The notes beneath the pieces are model-generated. The model searched no databases. It was not told the origin of the DNA and saw nothing but the letters and a program-made list of their open reading frames with translations. DNA of 64,000 bases from positions 1 through 64,000 of the forward strand of contig CALKTD010000010.1 in NCBI GenBank assembly GCA_937997345.1, given 5' to 3'. Positions 1 to 8,072 of this stretch are shown here, one piece after another. Origin of the DNA: an uncultured Atopobium sp. Lineage in GTDB: Bacteria; Actinomycetota; Coriobacteriia; Coriobacteriales; Atopobiaceae. Both the position numbers and the translations under genes were made by a program. Within the stretch, counting starts at the first letter, position 1. Each line of letters begins with the position of its first letter.

Positions 1-177
1 AGTTTCTTTAACGTTTTCAGGCAAAATTTACAGATTCTTTGCAGAAATCAGGCGCGCATTCAGTACACAAGAAGCGCACTCCTGATGCGTCCTTCTCGCG
101 AGAAACCCGGTGTACTCCAGAGCCATCTCGCTATGCAAGCCCCACCATACACGACAACAAAAACGCAGCTTGAACGT

Positions 178-630
178 TTACTCAGCAGCAGGGTTGTCGG
201 CGGGGGCGACGTGCATGTTGCCTTCGTTGCGGGCGATGTCCGCGAGAGTCTTGCTGTCCAGGAAGCTGGAGGTCATGCGACCAAGGTCTCGCCAGACATT
301 GATGGTGGTGCAGGACTCCATCTGAGGGCAGAGCGTGGTGTTTGTGCAGCTCAGACAGCTGACGGGCGCAAGATTGCCCTCAGCCGCGCGAAGAATCTCA
401 CCCAGCGTGTAGTCTTCGGGTTTGCGCGTGAGGCGATAACCGCCGCCTTTTCCGCGCAGGCTCTCGACATAACCCGCCTTGTGCATCAGGGCAATGACCT
501 GCTCAAGGTACTTGCGCGAGATGTTCTGGCGCTCGGAAACGTCGCCCAGCGAGACCCAGCCTTCGTGAACGGCCAGGTCAGCCATTGCGCGGAGTGCGTA
601 CATTCCCTTTGTAGAGAACATTCCGGCCAC
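178..630 (-). CDS. Rrf2-family (IscR-like) Fe-S responsive transcriptional regulator
   Basis: A 150-residue protein with an N-terminal winged helix-turn-helix (about residues 1-70, with the family's YALRAM and KGGGYRL stretches) and a cysteine cluster at C92, C95, C101 and C107. Three of these match the spacing of Rrf2/IscR proteins that bind a [2Fe-2S] cluster. The family represses or activates Fe-S assembly genes according to cluster status. The gene lies last in the SUF cluster, two bases after the sufU stop codon, so it is probably co-transcribed and likely regulates this operon; the regulatory role is inference. The start is GTG at 628-630; an in-frame ATG three codons later is an alternative. 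Confidence 0.88.
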   Translation of the reverse strand: MAGMFSTKGMYALRAMADLAVHEGWVSLGDVSERQNISRKYLEQVIALMHKAGYVESLRGKGGGYRLTRKPEDYTLGEILRAAEGNLAPVSCLSCTNTTLCPQMESCTTINVWRDLGRMTSSFLDSKTLADIARNEGNMHVAPADNPAAE

Positions 631-632
631 GG

Positions 633-1181
633 CTACTCGCCATCCTTGGCACGCTCGCTGTCGGCGTCGCCCTTGGTGCGCTTGCTATTGGCGCTGCCCG
701 CGCTCTCGGCGCTGTTCTCGGTGGTAGAAGTACCTGCTGCAGTAGAACCGCTATTGTGAGCCTCGAGCATTTCTTCAAGCGTGTGCCACGCCAGCTCAGC
801 GCATTTAACGCGTGCAGGCATGTGAGCGATGTCGTGCAGAATATTGGCGTCTTCTAATTTATCAAGCACAGCCTCGTCAGTCTCTTCTCCGCGAATCATA
901 CGTCCAAAGAGTTTGCAAAGCTCAATAGCTTCTTCTGGAGTACGGTCAATCATCAGGTCGCTCATGATGTCGGCCGAAGCCTGAGAAATTGCGCAACCAC
1001 TACCAACAAAGGCAGCTTCTGCAATCTTTCCATCCTCAATGCGCACGGAAAAAGTCAGTTCATCGCCACAAGAAGGATTAACACCTGCGTGGGAGACTGT
1101 AGGATTGTCCATCTGATATTTATAATCAGGGTGAGAGACGTGGTCCATGAACTCAGCGTTATACAGGTCGTTTACTGCCAC
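633..1181 (-). CDS. sufU: SufU-type Fe-S cluster assembly / sulfur-acceptor protein
   Basis: A 182-residue SufU/IscU-fold protein. The three conserved cysteines are visible as NPSCGD (C38), GSGCAIS (C63) and KCAELAW (C127). In Gram-positive bacteria SufU binds zinc and receives persulfide sulfur from SufS before transfer to the SufBCD scaffold. The fold ends near residue 140; the last 40 or so residues are a Ser/Thr/Ala/Glu-rich, probably disordered tail not usual in SufU (typically about 140-150 aa). GTG at 1179-1181 directly follows the sufS stop codon, indicating translational coupling. Confidence 0.93.
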   Translation of the reverse strand: MAVNDLYNAEFMDHVSHPDYKYQMDNPTVSHAGVNPSCGDELTFSVRIEDGKIAEAAFVGSGCAISQASADIMSDLMIDRTPEEAIELCKLFGRMIRGEETDEAVLDKLEDANILHDIAHMPARVKCAELAWHTLEEMLEAHNSGSTAAGTSTTENSAESAGSANSKRTKGDADSERAKDGE

Positions 1182-2471
1182 TTATTTCAGCTCCTTGTTT
1201 TGCTTAGTGTTGACCGCACTGCCAAAGATCTTCCAAACCTGGTTAAGACCCTCGATAAGCTGATCAATGTCGTGTTTATCGTTGTAGAATGCAACGGATG
1301 CGCGGCATGTGCTGGACTCATGCAGTTCAATCAGAAGCGGCTCAGCACAGTGATGACCAGCGCGAATGCAAACATTATTCATGTCAAGAATGCTCGAGAC
1401 GTCGTGTGGATGAACGCCGCGTACGTTAAATGCCACAGCGCCCACGTGATTTTGTCCCAGCTTAGAGCCAACAATGTCAACAAAGTCCAGCGTGCATAGT
1501 TGCTGTACCAAGTACCTAGCGAGAAGTTCTTCTCGCTTCTCAATCTTTGCCATATCCAAGCCGTTGAGGTATTTGATAGCGGCGCCGGTAGCGTAGATAC
1601 CTGCAGCATCCTGCGTGCCAGCCTCAAACTTCTCGGGTACAGGGGCCCAAACAGCGCTGGTCTCGGTGACGGAGTCAATCATCTCGCCGCCGGTAAGGAA
1701 TGGTGGCATGGCATCAAGCAGCTCGGCGCGGCCCCAAAGCACGCCAATGCCCATAGGTCCACACATCTTGTGTGCCGAGAAGGCCAACAGGTCGCAGTCA
1801 AGATCGTGCACATCAATAGGGATGTGAGGCGCTGATTGCGCAGCGTCAACAACCATGTATGCACCCATAGTGTGTGCGCGCTTGGCGATGGCTTTGATGT
1901 CGTTGTGAGTGCCCAGCACGTTAGAGACATGCGTGACGGACACAATTTTGGCGCGTTCGGTAATCTTTGACGTAATCTCTTCGGGCGTAATTTGATACTG
2001 AGAGTTCATACGCAGATACACCAGGTTAGCGCCGGTAGCTTTACAAATCTGCTGCCATGGGATGATGTTAGAGTGGTGCTCCATAATGGAAATGACCACG
2101 TCATCGCCAGGTTTAAGTGCATAGCGGCCAAGGCTCGAAGCAACCAGATTAAGCGCCTCAGAAGTGTTGCGCGTAAAGATAATCTGCTGGCTTTCAGGCT
2201 TGCCGTTTTTATCGACAGCACCAATGAACTTTGCAATCAAAGCTCGAGCACCGTCAATAGCTGCGGTTGCTTCTACACTCCAACGATACAATCCGCGCAG
2301 AGCGTTTGCGTTCATTGTCTCGTAGAAGCGGGATTGTGCCTCAATGACCGTGCGAGGACGCTGAGAAGTAGCAGCACTGTCCAAGTAAGCTACCTCAGGG
2401 TTTGCGGCCAGCAGCGGAAAATCTGCCTTGTAGGGGTTATCGGTAATCTGAGCAACTTCTGCGTCGGTCAT
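1182..2471 (-). CDS. sufS: Cysteine desulfurase SufS
   Basis: A 429-residue class V aminotransferase-fold enzyme that uses pyridoxal phosphate to release sulfur from cysteine as an enzyme persulfide. Visible landmarks are the EHHSN motif near residue 131, the PLP-binding lysine K235 in SAHKMCGP, and the catalytic cysteine C375 in RAGHHCAEP, the arrangement of group II desulfurases (SufS/CsdA) rather than IscS. It starts at ATG 2469-2471, sharing one base with the upstream stop codon (TAATG), and is followed directly by sufU, its normal sulfur acceptor. Length is slightly above the usual 405-410 residues. Confidence 0.95.
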   Translation of the reverse strand: MTDAEVAQITDNPYKADFPLLAANPEVAYLDSAATSQRPRTVIEAQSRFYETMNANALRGLYRWSVEATAAIDGARALIAKFIGAVDKNGKPESQQIIFTRNTSEALNLVASSLGRYALKPGDDVVISIMEHHSNIIPWQQICKATGANLVYLRMNSQYQITPEEITSKITERAKIVSVTHVSNVLGTHNDIKAIAKRAHTMGAYMVVDAAQSAPHIPIDVHDLDCDLLAFSAHKMCGPMGIGVLWGRAELLDAMPPFLTGGEMIDSVTETSAVWAPVPEKFEAGTQDAAGIYATGAAIKYLNGLDMAKIEKREELLARYLVQQLCTLDFVDIVGSKLGQNHVGAVAFNVRGVHPHDVSSILDMNNVCIRAGHHCAEPLLIELHESSTCRASVAFYNDKHDIDQLIEGLNQVWKIFGSAVNTKQNKELK

Positions 2472-3649
2472 TACGCGACACCACCTTTGCTGGAGTTGGT
2501 CTTAGAGCTGGAGTCAGCCTCTGCATCTGCGTTGCCATCGCTACTAGTCACATCGTTGCCAGTTGCAGCATCGTCATAGTCGTGCGCAATCTCTGCGCCC
2601 AGCTCTGCTTCGCAACGCTCAACAGCCACACGGTGAGAAATCTCCTCAGGTGCGTTGATGATGGCGTCTTCAAAGAGAGCGCGTACAAACAGCTGCTCTG
2701 CAGCTTGGCGAGAAAGTCCTCGAGCTGCAAGATAATCAAGCTGCTCAGGAGAGACAGATCCGATAGTAGCACCGTGATTGCCAGCAACATCATCTTCATC
2801 GCAGAGAATAACAGGCATGGTCTTGTTGACAACGTCGTCGCCTAGAATCATGACTGTTTCAATCTCGTTACCCTGGGCATCCTTTGCACCACGAATAAGG
2901 TCGATGGTTGCGCGAAGAGTTTTTTTAGCTACCTCATTAAGAACACCAGACTCGGTGAGCTGCGCGCGAGTAGAGGTACCGCACATGCGTACCAGGTGAT
3001 TGATATCAAGTGTTTCTTCATGAGTAGCGTGATAGCGATTGTTGAGATCAAGACGGGCTCGAGCACCAACTAGGTTAGCAGTGAGGCCAAGACCAATGGT
3101 TGATCCTCCCAAAGCGTACTGTTTAACATCAACAGTAGCATCCTGGTGAATTTCAAGTCCAACGCTCTCAAGGTGCTGCTGGTTTTCATTTACACCAAGC
3201 ATCTCAATAAGGTGTAGCTTTGCACCAGCTTCAACAACAATGCGGGTGAGTGCTGCGCTTGTTGGGAGTACGTTGTTGCTAGAAGCATCTGTGCTCTTCT
3301 CACCTGCAAATGCAGCGACAACTACAATTGCCTCAGCGCCTTCGCGCACAATGATGCCGGTATTTGCACACTGGTTTTGAGCAGCAGAAACCGCAACAAC
3401 AATAGGTTCTTCTCGCTTGGTATGAGCGGGAACATTGTAGAAATCAGATTTAAATACCTGAGACTCAACGTAATCAGTAACCTCTTGGCCCATTCCGCAC
3501 TCAATGCGCTCAAAAAGACGAGGTAAATGCAGATACACTTTGCCTTCATCGGCATGATTGGGGACGGTAACTGACAAAGAGTTGGCGTGTAGACGGTTCC
3601 ATGTCTGAGCTGCAGGAACATTGGCGCGATTAATCAAAACGTTATCCAT
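2471..3649 (-). CDS. sufD: Fe-S cluster assembly protein SufD
   Basis: A 392-residue SufB/SufD-family beta-helix protein. The C-terminal half carries family signatures: ALGGSTIG near residue 180, the HHATH-like 'RYHATHEETLDINH' stretch, and 'CDEDDVAGNHGATIGSVS' near residue 285. SufD partners SufB and the ATPase SufC in the SufBC2D scaffold. It is assigned SufD rather than SufB because the neighbouring upstream gene is the clear, more conserved SufB. The C-terminal 25 residues are Asp/Ser/Asn-rich. The start overlaps the sufB stop codon by one base (TAATG), and the stop overlaps the sufS start in the same way. Confidence 0.92.
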   Translation of the reverse strand: MDNVLINRANVPAAQTWNRLHANSLSVTVPNHADEGKVYLHLPRLFERIECGMGQEVTDYVESQVFKSDFYNVPAHTKREEPIVVAVSAAQNQCANTGIIVREGAEAIVVVAAFAGEKSTDASSNNVLPTSAALTRIVVEAGAKLHLIEMLGVNENQQHLESVGLEIHQDATVDVKQYALGGSTIGLGLTANLVGARARLDLNNRYHATHEETLDINHLVRMCGTSTRAQLTESGVLNEVAKKTLRATIDLIRGAKDAQGNEIETVMILGDDVVNKTMPVILCDEDDVAGNHGATIGSVSPEQLDYLAARGLSRQAAEQLFVRALFEDAIINAPEEISHRVAVERCEAELGAEIAHDYDDAATGNDVTSSDGNADAEADSSSKTNSSKGGVA

Positions 3650-5067
3650 TAGCCAATCGCTCCTTCCATCTCAAGTTTAATAAGGTTATTCATCTCAACG
3701 GCGTACTCCATAGGAAGCTCTTTTGAGACAGGGTTTGCAAATCCGTTTACTACCATGGTGCGGGCTTCGGCCTCAGAGCAACCGCGGCTCATCAAATACA
3801 AAACGGTGTCGTCAGAAATACGTCCAATAGTTGCCTCATGGCCAATCTGAGCAGTTGAATTGCGGACATCCATCTCTGGGATGGTGTCAGAACGGCTGAT
3901 GTTGTCTAGCATCAGGGACTGACATGAGAATGCCACGCGAGCGTTTTCTGCCTTGCGACCAACGGTAACTGCGGAGCGGAAGGTATTGACGCCGCCATCT
4001 TTGGAGATGGATTTAGTGTCAACGTTTGCTGAGTTATTGGAGCCGTTAATAATCACCTTACAACCTGTATCCAGGTCCTGAGTAGCTCCTGCAAACGTAA
4101 TACCAGTGAACTCGCAGTTAGAAGAATCTCCGTTCATGATGGTAGAAGGGTAGAGGTAGGAAACGTGGCTGCCAAAAGAGCCCGAGACCCACTCCATCTT
4201 TGCGTTACTGCCAATGATGGCGCGCTTGGTATTGAGGTTGTACATATTCTTGGACCAGTTTTCGATGGTCGAGTAACGCAGTCGAGCACCGTCTTTAACA
4301 AAGAGCTCAACAGCTCCAGCGTGAAGGTTTGCTGCGTAGTACTTAGGTGCAGAACAGCCCTCAATAAAGTGTAGATCAGCGCCTTCCTCAACAATAATAA
4401 GTGTGTGTTCAAACTGGCCAGCACCCTGGGCATTCAGCCTAAAGTAGCTCTGAAGAGGATAGTCCAGAGTGACATTTTTAGGAACATAAACAAAAGAACC
4501 GCCAGACCACACAGCATAGTGCAGTGCCGCAAACTTGTGGTCTGAAGGAGGAATTAGCTTGCCAAAGTATTCTTTAACAACAGGCTCCCACTGTGGATCG
4601 TGCAGAGCATCCTCAATAGTGGTGTAAATAACACCCTGTTCAGCAACTTCCTCACGCATGTTGTGATAGACAATCTCAGAATCGTACTGAGCACCAACAC
4701 CAGCAAGGCTCTCTGCTTCTGCTTGTGGAATGCCCAGACGATCAAAGGTATCCCTAATATCCTCAGGTACATCGTCCCAGCTATTTGCCTGCTGAGTCTT
4801 TGGCGAGACATACGTGGAGATATGGTTCAAATCCAAACCTGCAATAGAAGGTCCCCAGTTGGTGGCCATCTGGCGCTGGTGATAGGTTTCCAGGGCCGAC
4901 AACCTCATCTGGAGCATCCACTCGGGTTCTTCTTTTTTCTCGGAAATAGCACGCACAATTTCTGGCGTTAGGCCATCATCGTAGCGCTCGTAACCCTCTT
5001 CGGACTTGGTGAAGTCGTAGAGCGAGCGGTCTACGTCAGCGACCTCAGATCGCTTCTTCTCGCTCAC
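3649..5067 (-). CDS. sufB: Fe-S cluster assembly protein SufB
   Basis: A 472-residue SufB, close to the family's usual 465-495. It shows the conserved run of the beta-helix core: 'FVYVPKNVTLDYPLQSYFR' near residue 195, 'LHFIEGCSAPKY' near 235, and the 'GHEATIGRI' motif near 413. SufB is the scaffold subunit on which nascent clusters form, fed by SufS/SufU and driven by the ATPase SufC. The gene sits directly between sufC and sufD. Its start is one base inside the sufC stop codon. The order C-B-D-S-U differs from the Bacillus order C-D-S-U-B. Confidence 0.96.
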   Translation of the reverse strand: MSEKKRSEVADVDRSLYDFTKSEEGYERYDDGLTPEIVRAISEKKEEPEWMLQMRLSALETYHQRQMATNWGPSIAGLDLNHISTYVSPKTQQANSWDDVPEDIRDTFDRLGIPQAEAESLAGVGAQYDSEIVYHNMREEVAEQGVIYTTIEDALHDPQWEPVVKEYFGKLIPPSDHKFAALHYAVWSGGSFVYVPKNVTLDYPLQSYFRLNAQGAGQFEHTLIIVEEGADLHFIEGCSAPKYYAANLHAGAVELFVKDGARLRYSTIENWSKNMYNLNTKRAIIGSNAKMEWVSGSFGSHVSYLYPSTIMNGDSSNCEFTGITFAGATQDLDTGCKVIINGSNNSANVDTKSISKDGGVNTFRSAVTVGRKAENARVAFSCQSLMLDNISRSDTIPEMDVRNSTAQIGHEATIGRISDDTVLYLMSRGCSEAEARTMVVNGFANPVSKELPMEYAVEMNNLIKLEMEGAIG

Positions 5068-5834
5068 TAGTTAGCACCACCCTCATCTGTTTGGTTCTCA
5101 AAATGTTCAAAACCCTCGCGATCAATTTGGTTGATGAGGTCTGCAGGACCGTCAGCTACCAGGTGACCCTTAACCATAACGTGAGTGCGGTCAATCTCAA
5201 GGCGCTCAAGAATGCGAGTGTTGTGAGTAATGATGAGAAGCGATCCGTCGCAGGTTTCACGATATGCCTGAATACCTTTTGAAACAACGGACAGTGCGTC
5301 AACATCCAGGCCAGAGTCAGTCTCGTCGAGAATGGCAAGCTTAGGCTGAAGCAACAGAAGCTGGAGCATCTCAACCTTTTTCTTCTCGCCACCAGAGAAG
5401 CCAACGTTAAGTTCACGCATCAAGAAGCCCTGGTCAAGCTCAAGCTGATCAGAAATCTGACCAACACGCTGACGGAACTGACGAGCGGTCATTTTAAGCT
5501 CGGGACGCATCTGAGTAATGGTACGCAGGAATGAATAAAGAGGAACACCAGGAACCTCAACAGGTGCCTGATAGGAAAGGAAGATACCTGCAAGAGAGCG
5601 CTTATCTGCAGCAAGCTCAGTTACATCTTCGCCGTTAAAGATAAGGGAACCATCTGTAATCTTATAGGTAGGGTCACCCATAATGACACGGCCAAGTGTT
5701 GATTTACCTGCGCCGTTAGGTCCCATCAGAACATGAGCCTGGCCGTTACCAATGCTCAAATCAATTGAATGCAGGATGGATTTCTCCTCGGTACCTGCGG
5801 AAATCCCGTTTACACGGAGTAGCTCAGTTGCCAT
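5067..5834 (-). CDS. sufC: Fe-S cluster assembly ATPase SufC
   Basis: A 255-residue ABC-type ATPase. Walker A GPNGAGKST lies at about residues 38-46, the signature FSGGEKKK near 148, and the Walker B run LAILDETDSGLD near 165; DETDSGLD is typical of SufC. It acts in the cytosol with SufB and SufD and is not a transporter. The start ATG at 5832-5834 is preceded by GGAGAG; the reading frame stays open 27 codons further upstream, but that extension has no family similarity and no ribosome-binding site. It is the first gene of the cluster, so the operon promoter should lie in 5835-6166. Confidence 0.95.
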   Translation of the reverse strand: MATELLRVNGISAGTEEKSILHSIDLSIGNGQAHVLMGPNGAGKSTLGRVIMGDPTYKITDGSLIFNGEDVTELAADKRSLAGIFLSYQAPVEVPGVPLYSFLRTITQMRPELKMTARQFRQRVGQISDQLELDQGFLMRELNVGFSGGEKKKVEMLQLLLLQPKLAILDETDSGLDVDALSVVSKGIQAYRETCDGSLLIITHNTRILERLEIDRTHVMVKGHLVADGPADLINQIDREGFEHFENQTDEGGAN

Positions 5835-6166
5835 AAATCTCTCTCCAAATATCTCTACGTGCAAGCACGTGATACGTTTGTGACTAGCAAGTTTGGGCAG
5901 CTCTAGGGCGAGCAAAACCTTGTGCTAATGCGGTTTTGTGGCAAAGACAAACGCCAATGTCACCGATGTTTTTGTTATACCCCAAAATCCGCTAATTCAT
6001 ACTAAATGGTAGGAATTAAAAAGCAACCCTCATATGAGTACTTTTTCACGTTTTCTAGAAAATAATCGAATTTTCCATAGGTTTCAAAAGTTATAAAAGC
6101 TTTTCTGTACCAGAGTTGTCTCTCACGGGTAAACTAGAAACATCTATGTTGCAACAAGGAGGATTC
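5835..6166. promoter_or_regulatory. Divergent intergenic region sufC / hisS
   Basis: These 332 bases hold no convincing gene. They must contain the outward promoters of the suf operon (minus) and hisS (plus). On the minus strand a GGGTATAAC run near 5975-5983 is a possible -10 region; on the plus strand TTATAAAAG near 6090-6099 is another. I see no T-box leader (no specifier-loop context or TGGAACCGCG-like antiterminator) before hisS, and no clear Rrf2 palindrome. Confidence 0.4.
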
Positions 6167-7477
6167 ATGGGTCAGAGAATTCAAGGTACCGAAGATCTTT
6201 ACGGCGGCTATATGCGCTCGTGGGAGCACATGCAAGATGTTGCCCGCCATTTGTTTGGTACTTACGGTTTTGACCGCATTGAGACTCCTGCACTTGAACA
6301 GGTAGATACCTTTGTTCACGGTATTGGTGAGTCAACTGATGTTGTACGCAAAGAGATGTTTCGCGTCTTTTCAGGCGCTCTGCTTGATGACTTGCTAGCT
6401 GCTGGTAATGAGTCCGGTCTTAAGCCTCGTCAGCGTATGGCCATGCGTCCTGAGGGAACTGCTGGTGTGGTTCGCGCTGCCGTTGAGCATAACTTTGTGC
6501 CACAGGGTGGAACGCCTGCAAAGCTTTGGTATGCCGAGGCAATGTTTAGAGGGGAGCGTCCTCAGAAGGGCCGTCTGCGTCAGTTTCACCAGGTAGGCGT
6601 TGAGTGGCTTGGAGCTTCTGATCCAGCTGCTGATGCAGAGTCCATCATCATGTTGGTGAAGTTTTACGAGCAGATGGGTTTCTCGCCAGCCAATATGAAG
6701 CTCATGATTAACTCTATGGGTGATGCGGAGTGCCGTCCTGCATATCGCGAGAAGGTCAAGCAGTTCATTCTTGATCATAAAGATCAGATGTGTGAGGACT
6801 GTCTTGAGCGTGCGGAGATTAATCCGCTACGTGCGTTTGACTGCAAAAATGAGAGTTGTCACGCGGTTATGAAAGATGCTCCACTGATTTCAGACAACCT
6901 GTGCGATGATTGCCGTGCTCATTATGAGCAGGTCAAAGCATATTTAGATGCTGCTGGTATTTCGTACGTTGAGGATCCAACGCTTGTCCGTGGCTTAGAT
7001 TATTACACGCGTACTGTCTTTGAGGTAGAAATTCCAAACGCTGGTGTTGGCGCTATCGGCGGTGGCGGTCGTTACGACGGTCTTGTTGAGCTTGAAGGCG
7101 GAAAGCCAACCCCGGGCGTTGGTTTTGCCGTTGGTTTTGAACGCATCATGCTGGCACTGGAGGCTCTTGGTGTTTCGGCTGAACCTGCGGCTCCAAGCTG
7201 TGTCTATGTTGCTTGTGCAGGTGCTGAGCAGGCTCCTGTTGTATTTGATACTGTATTGGCGCTGCGTGAGGCAGGTATTAGATGTGAGGCTGATCGTACT
7301 GGTCGCTCGCTAAAAGCTCAGTTTAAGCAGGCAGATAAGATGGGCGCGGCACTTTGTGTGGTTATTGGTCCAGATGAGGTTGAAGCCGGTGTTGCAACCC
7401 TTCGTGATATGGAGTCTCACGAGCAGGTACAGGTACCTGCTGACCAGCTTGTTGCTGAGGTTAAAGCTCGCATTTAA
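6167..7477 (+). CDS. hisS: Histidyl-tRNA synthetase
   Basis: A 436-residue class II aminoacyl-tRNA synthetase that charges tRNA-His. Visible motifs are the N-terminal RIQGTEDLYGG, motif 2 'FRGERPQKGRLRQFHQVGVE' near residue 135, the histidine-specific 'RGLDYYTRTVFEV' near 280 and motif 3 'GFAVGFERIMLALE' near 330, followed by an anticodon-binding domain. The start ATG is chosen because AAGGAGG ends four bases upstream; an in-frame alternative at 6116 would add 17 residues unlike the family. A TTCTCGCC copy lies inside the gene at 6680. Confidence 0.96.
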   Translation: MGQRIQGTEDLYGGYMRSWEHMQDVARHLFGTYGFDRIETPALEQVDTFVHGIGESTDVVRKEMFRVFSGALLDDLLAAGNESGLKPRQRMAMRPEGTAGVVRAAVEHNFVPQGGTPAKLWYAEAMFRGERPQKGRLRQFHQVGVEWLGASDPAADAESIIMLVKFYEQMGFSPANMKLMINSMGDAECRPAYREKVKQFILDHKDQMCEDCLERAEINPLRAFDCKNESCHAVMKDAPLISDNLCDDCRAHYEQVKAYLDAAGISYVEDPTLVRGLDYYTRTVFEVEIPNAGVGAIGGGGRYDGLVELEGGKPTPGVGFAVGFERIMLALEALGVSAEPAAPSCVYVACAGAEQAPVVFDTVLALREAGIRCEADRTGRSLKAQFKQADKMGAALCVVIGPDEVEAGVATLRDMESHEQVQVPADQLVAEVKARI

Positions 7478-7501
7478 TTTTAATAAGTATAAATTTGATG
7501 A

Positions 7502-7534
7502 GAGGAGATCACGGTGTTGATCTCCTCATTTTTT
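7502..7534 (+). terminator. Rho-independent terminator of hisS
   Basis: A perfect 10-bp stem GAGGAGATCA / TGATCTCCTC with a 6-base loop, followed by ATTTTTT. It starts 25 bases after the hisS stop codon and separates hisS from the bacteriocin locus. Confidence 0.9.
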
Positions 7535-7639
7535 ATATGATGATATAGGTACTTTTTATAATAGAAATTATATAATACTTTTAATTAAAAGTACCTTTCG
7601 CCATATAAAATGAACCGTTGACGAATACTTTAGATTTTA

Positions 7640-7680
7640 TTGACTAAAAAACTATATATATGTATATATATACATATATA
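7640..7680 (+). promoter_or_regulatory. Bacteriocin promoter with alternating-TA palindrome
   Basis: TTGACT at 7640-7645 is followed after 17 bases by TATATA at 7663-7668, a near-consensus promoter. The -10 lies inside a perfect 26-bp palindrome (7655-7680) of alternating T and A with one G and one C, which could be an operator or a cruciform-forming element. Its activity is inference. Confidence 0.5.
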
Positions 7681-7723
7681 CGTCAGAATCCAAAGCAAGG
7701 TACGCTCTGTTATTGGAGGAGAT

Positions 7724-8014
7724 ATGAGGTTTAAGAAATTTCTTGTAACTGCTCTCTTAGGATGCCTACTTTGTTTTGGCGCTACCGCAACAGCATATGC
7801 ATATACGGTTTATTACAAGGGTAGTGCGGTATTTTGGAATTATGGTCGTAATGCAGCAGCTTGGGGATTCTCTGATTGTAACTCTCAGAGCTATGAGCAC
7901 TGTTCTTCAGTAAATGGATATTCTTCTGGGTGGAAGGATCCTGGTGTCCTCTCAACAGCGTGGGGATGGGTTGGTTCTAATACCCTTGAAGCATATTGGG
8001 ATTGCAGAGGATAG
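7724..8014 (+). CDS. Lactococcin-972-like bacteriocin precursor (Cys-containing)
   Basis: A 96-residue secreted peptide. Residues 1-26 form a Sec signal peptide (RFKK, hydrophobic core, cleavage after ATAYA), leaving a mature peptide of about 70 residues. The mature part has WNYG near residue 38, an S-Y-E-H-C-S-S-V run near 56-63 and aromatic residues at the end, resembling the lactococcin 972 family. That family blocks lipid II-dependent septum formation in sensitive Gram-positive cells. Unlike lactococcin 972 itself it has three cysteines (C52, C60, C94). The start is ATG 7724 with GGAGGAG just upstream; the frame is open further upstream without a ribosome-binding site. The two downstream genes match the membrane protein and ATPase that accompany this family, which supports the call more than sequence similarity alone. 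Confidence 0.75.
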   Translation: MRFKKFLVTALLGCLLCFGATATAYAYTVYYKGSAVFWNYGRNAAAWGFSDCNSQSYEHCSSVNGYSSGWKDPGVLSTAWGWVGSNTLEAYWDCRG

Positions 8015-8072
8015 CTTTTACTGAGGTGATATTTGATTCTTTATAAGGCAAAGATATGTTGTAGGTGAAGAA

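Noticed and set aside
93..104. TTCTCGCGAGAA palindrome near the left edge as a terminator of the suf cluster
   Set aside because: It lacks a loop and a T-run and is 74 bases beyond the stop codon. It contains a variant of the dispersed octamer but no exact copy.
85..759. Plus-strand open frame of 224 codons over the sufU/Rrf2 end
   Set aside because: Opposite two recognisable genes, with no ribosome-binding site and no domain; a shadow frame.
5835..6166. T-box leader before hisS
   Set aside because: No antiterminator core or leader terminator could be found in the region; the same holds before aspS and alaS.
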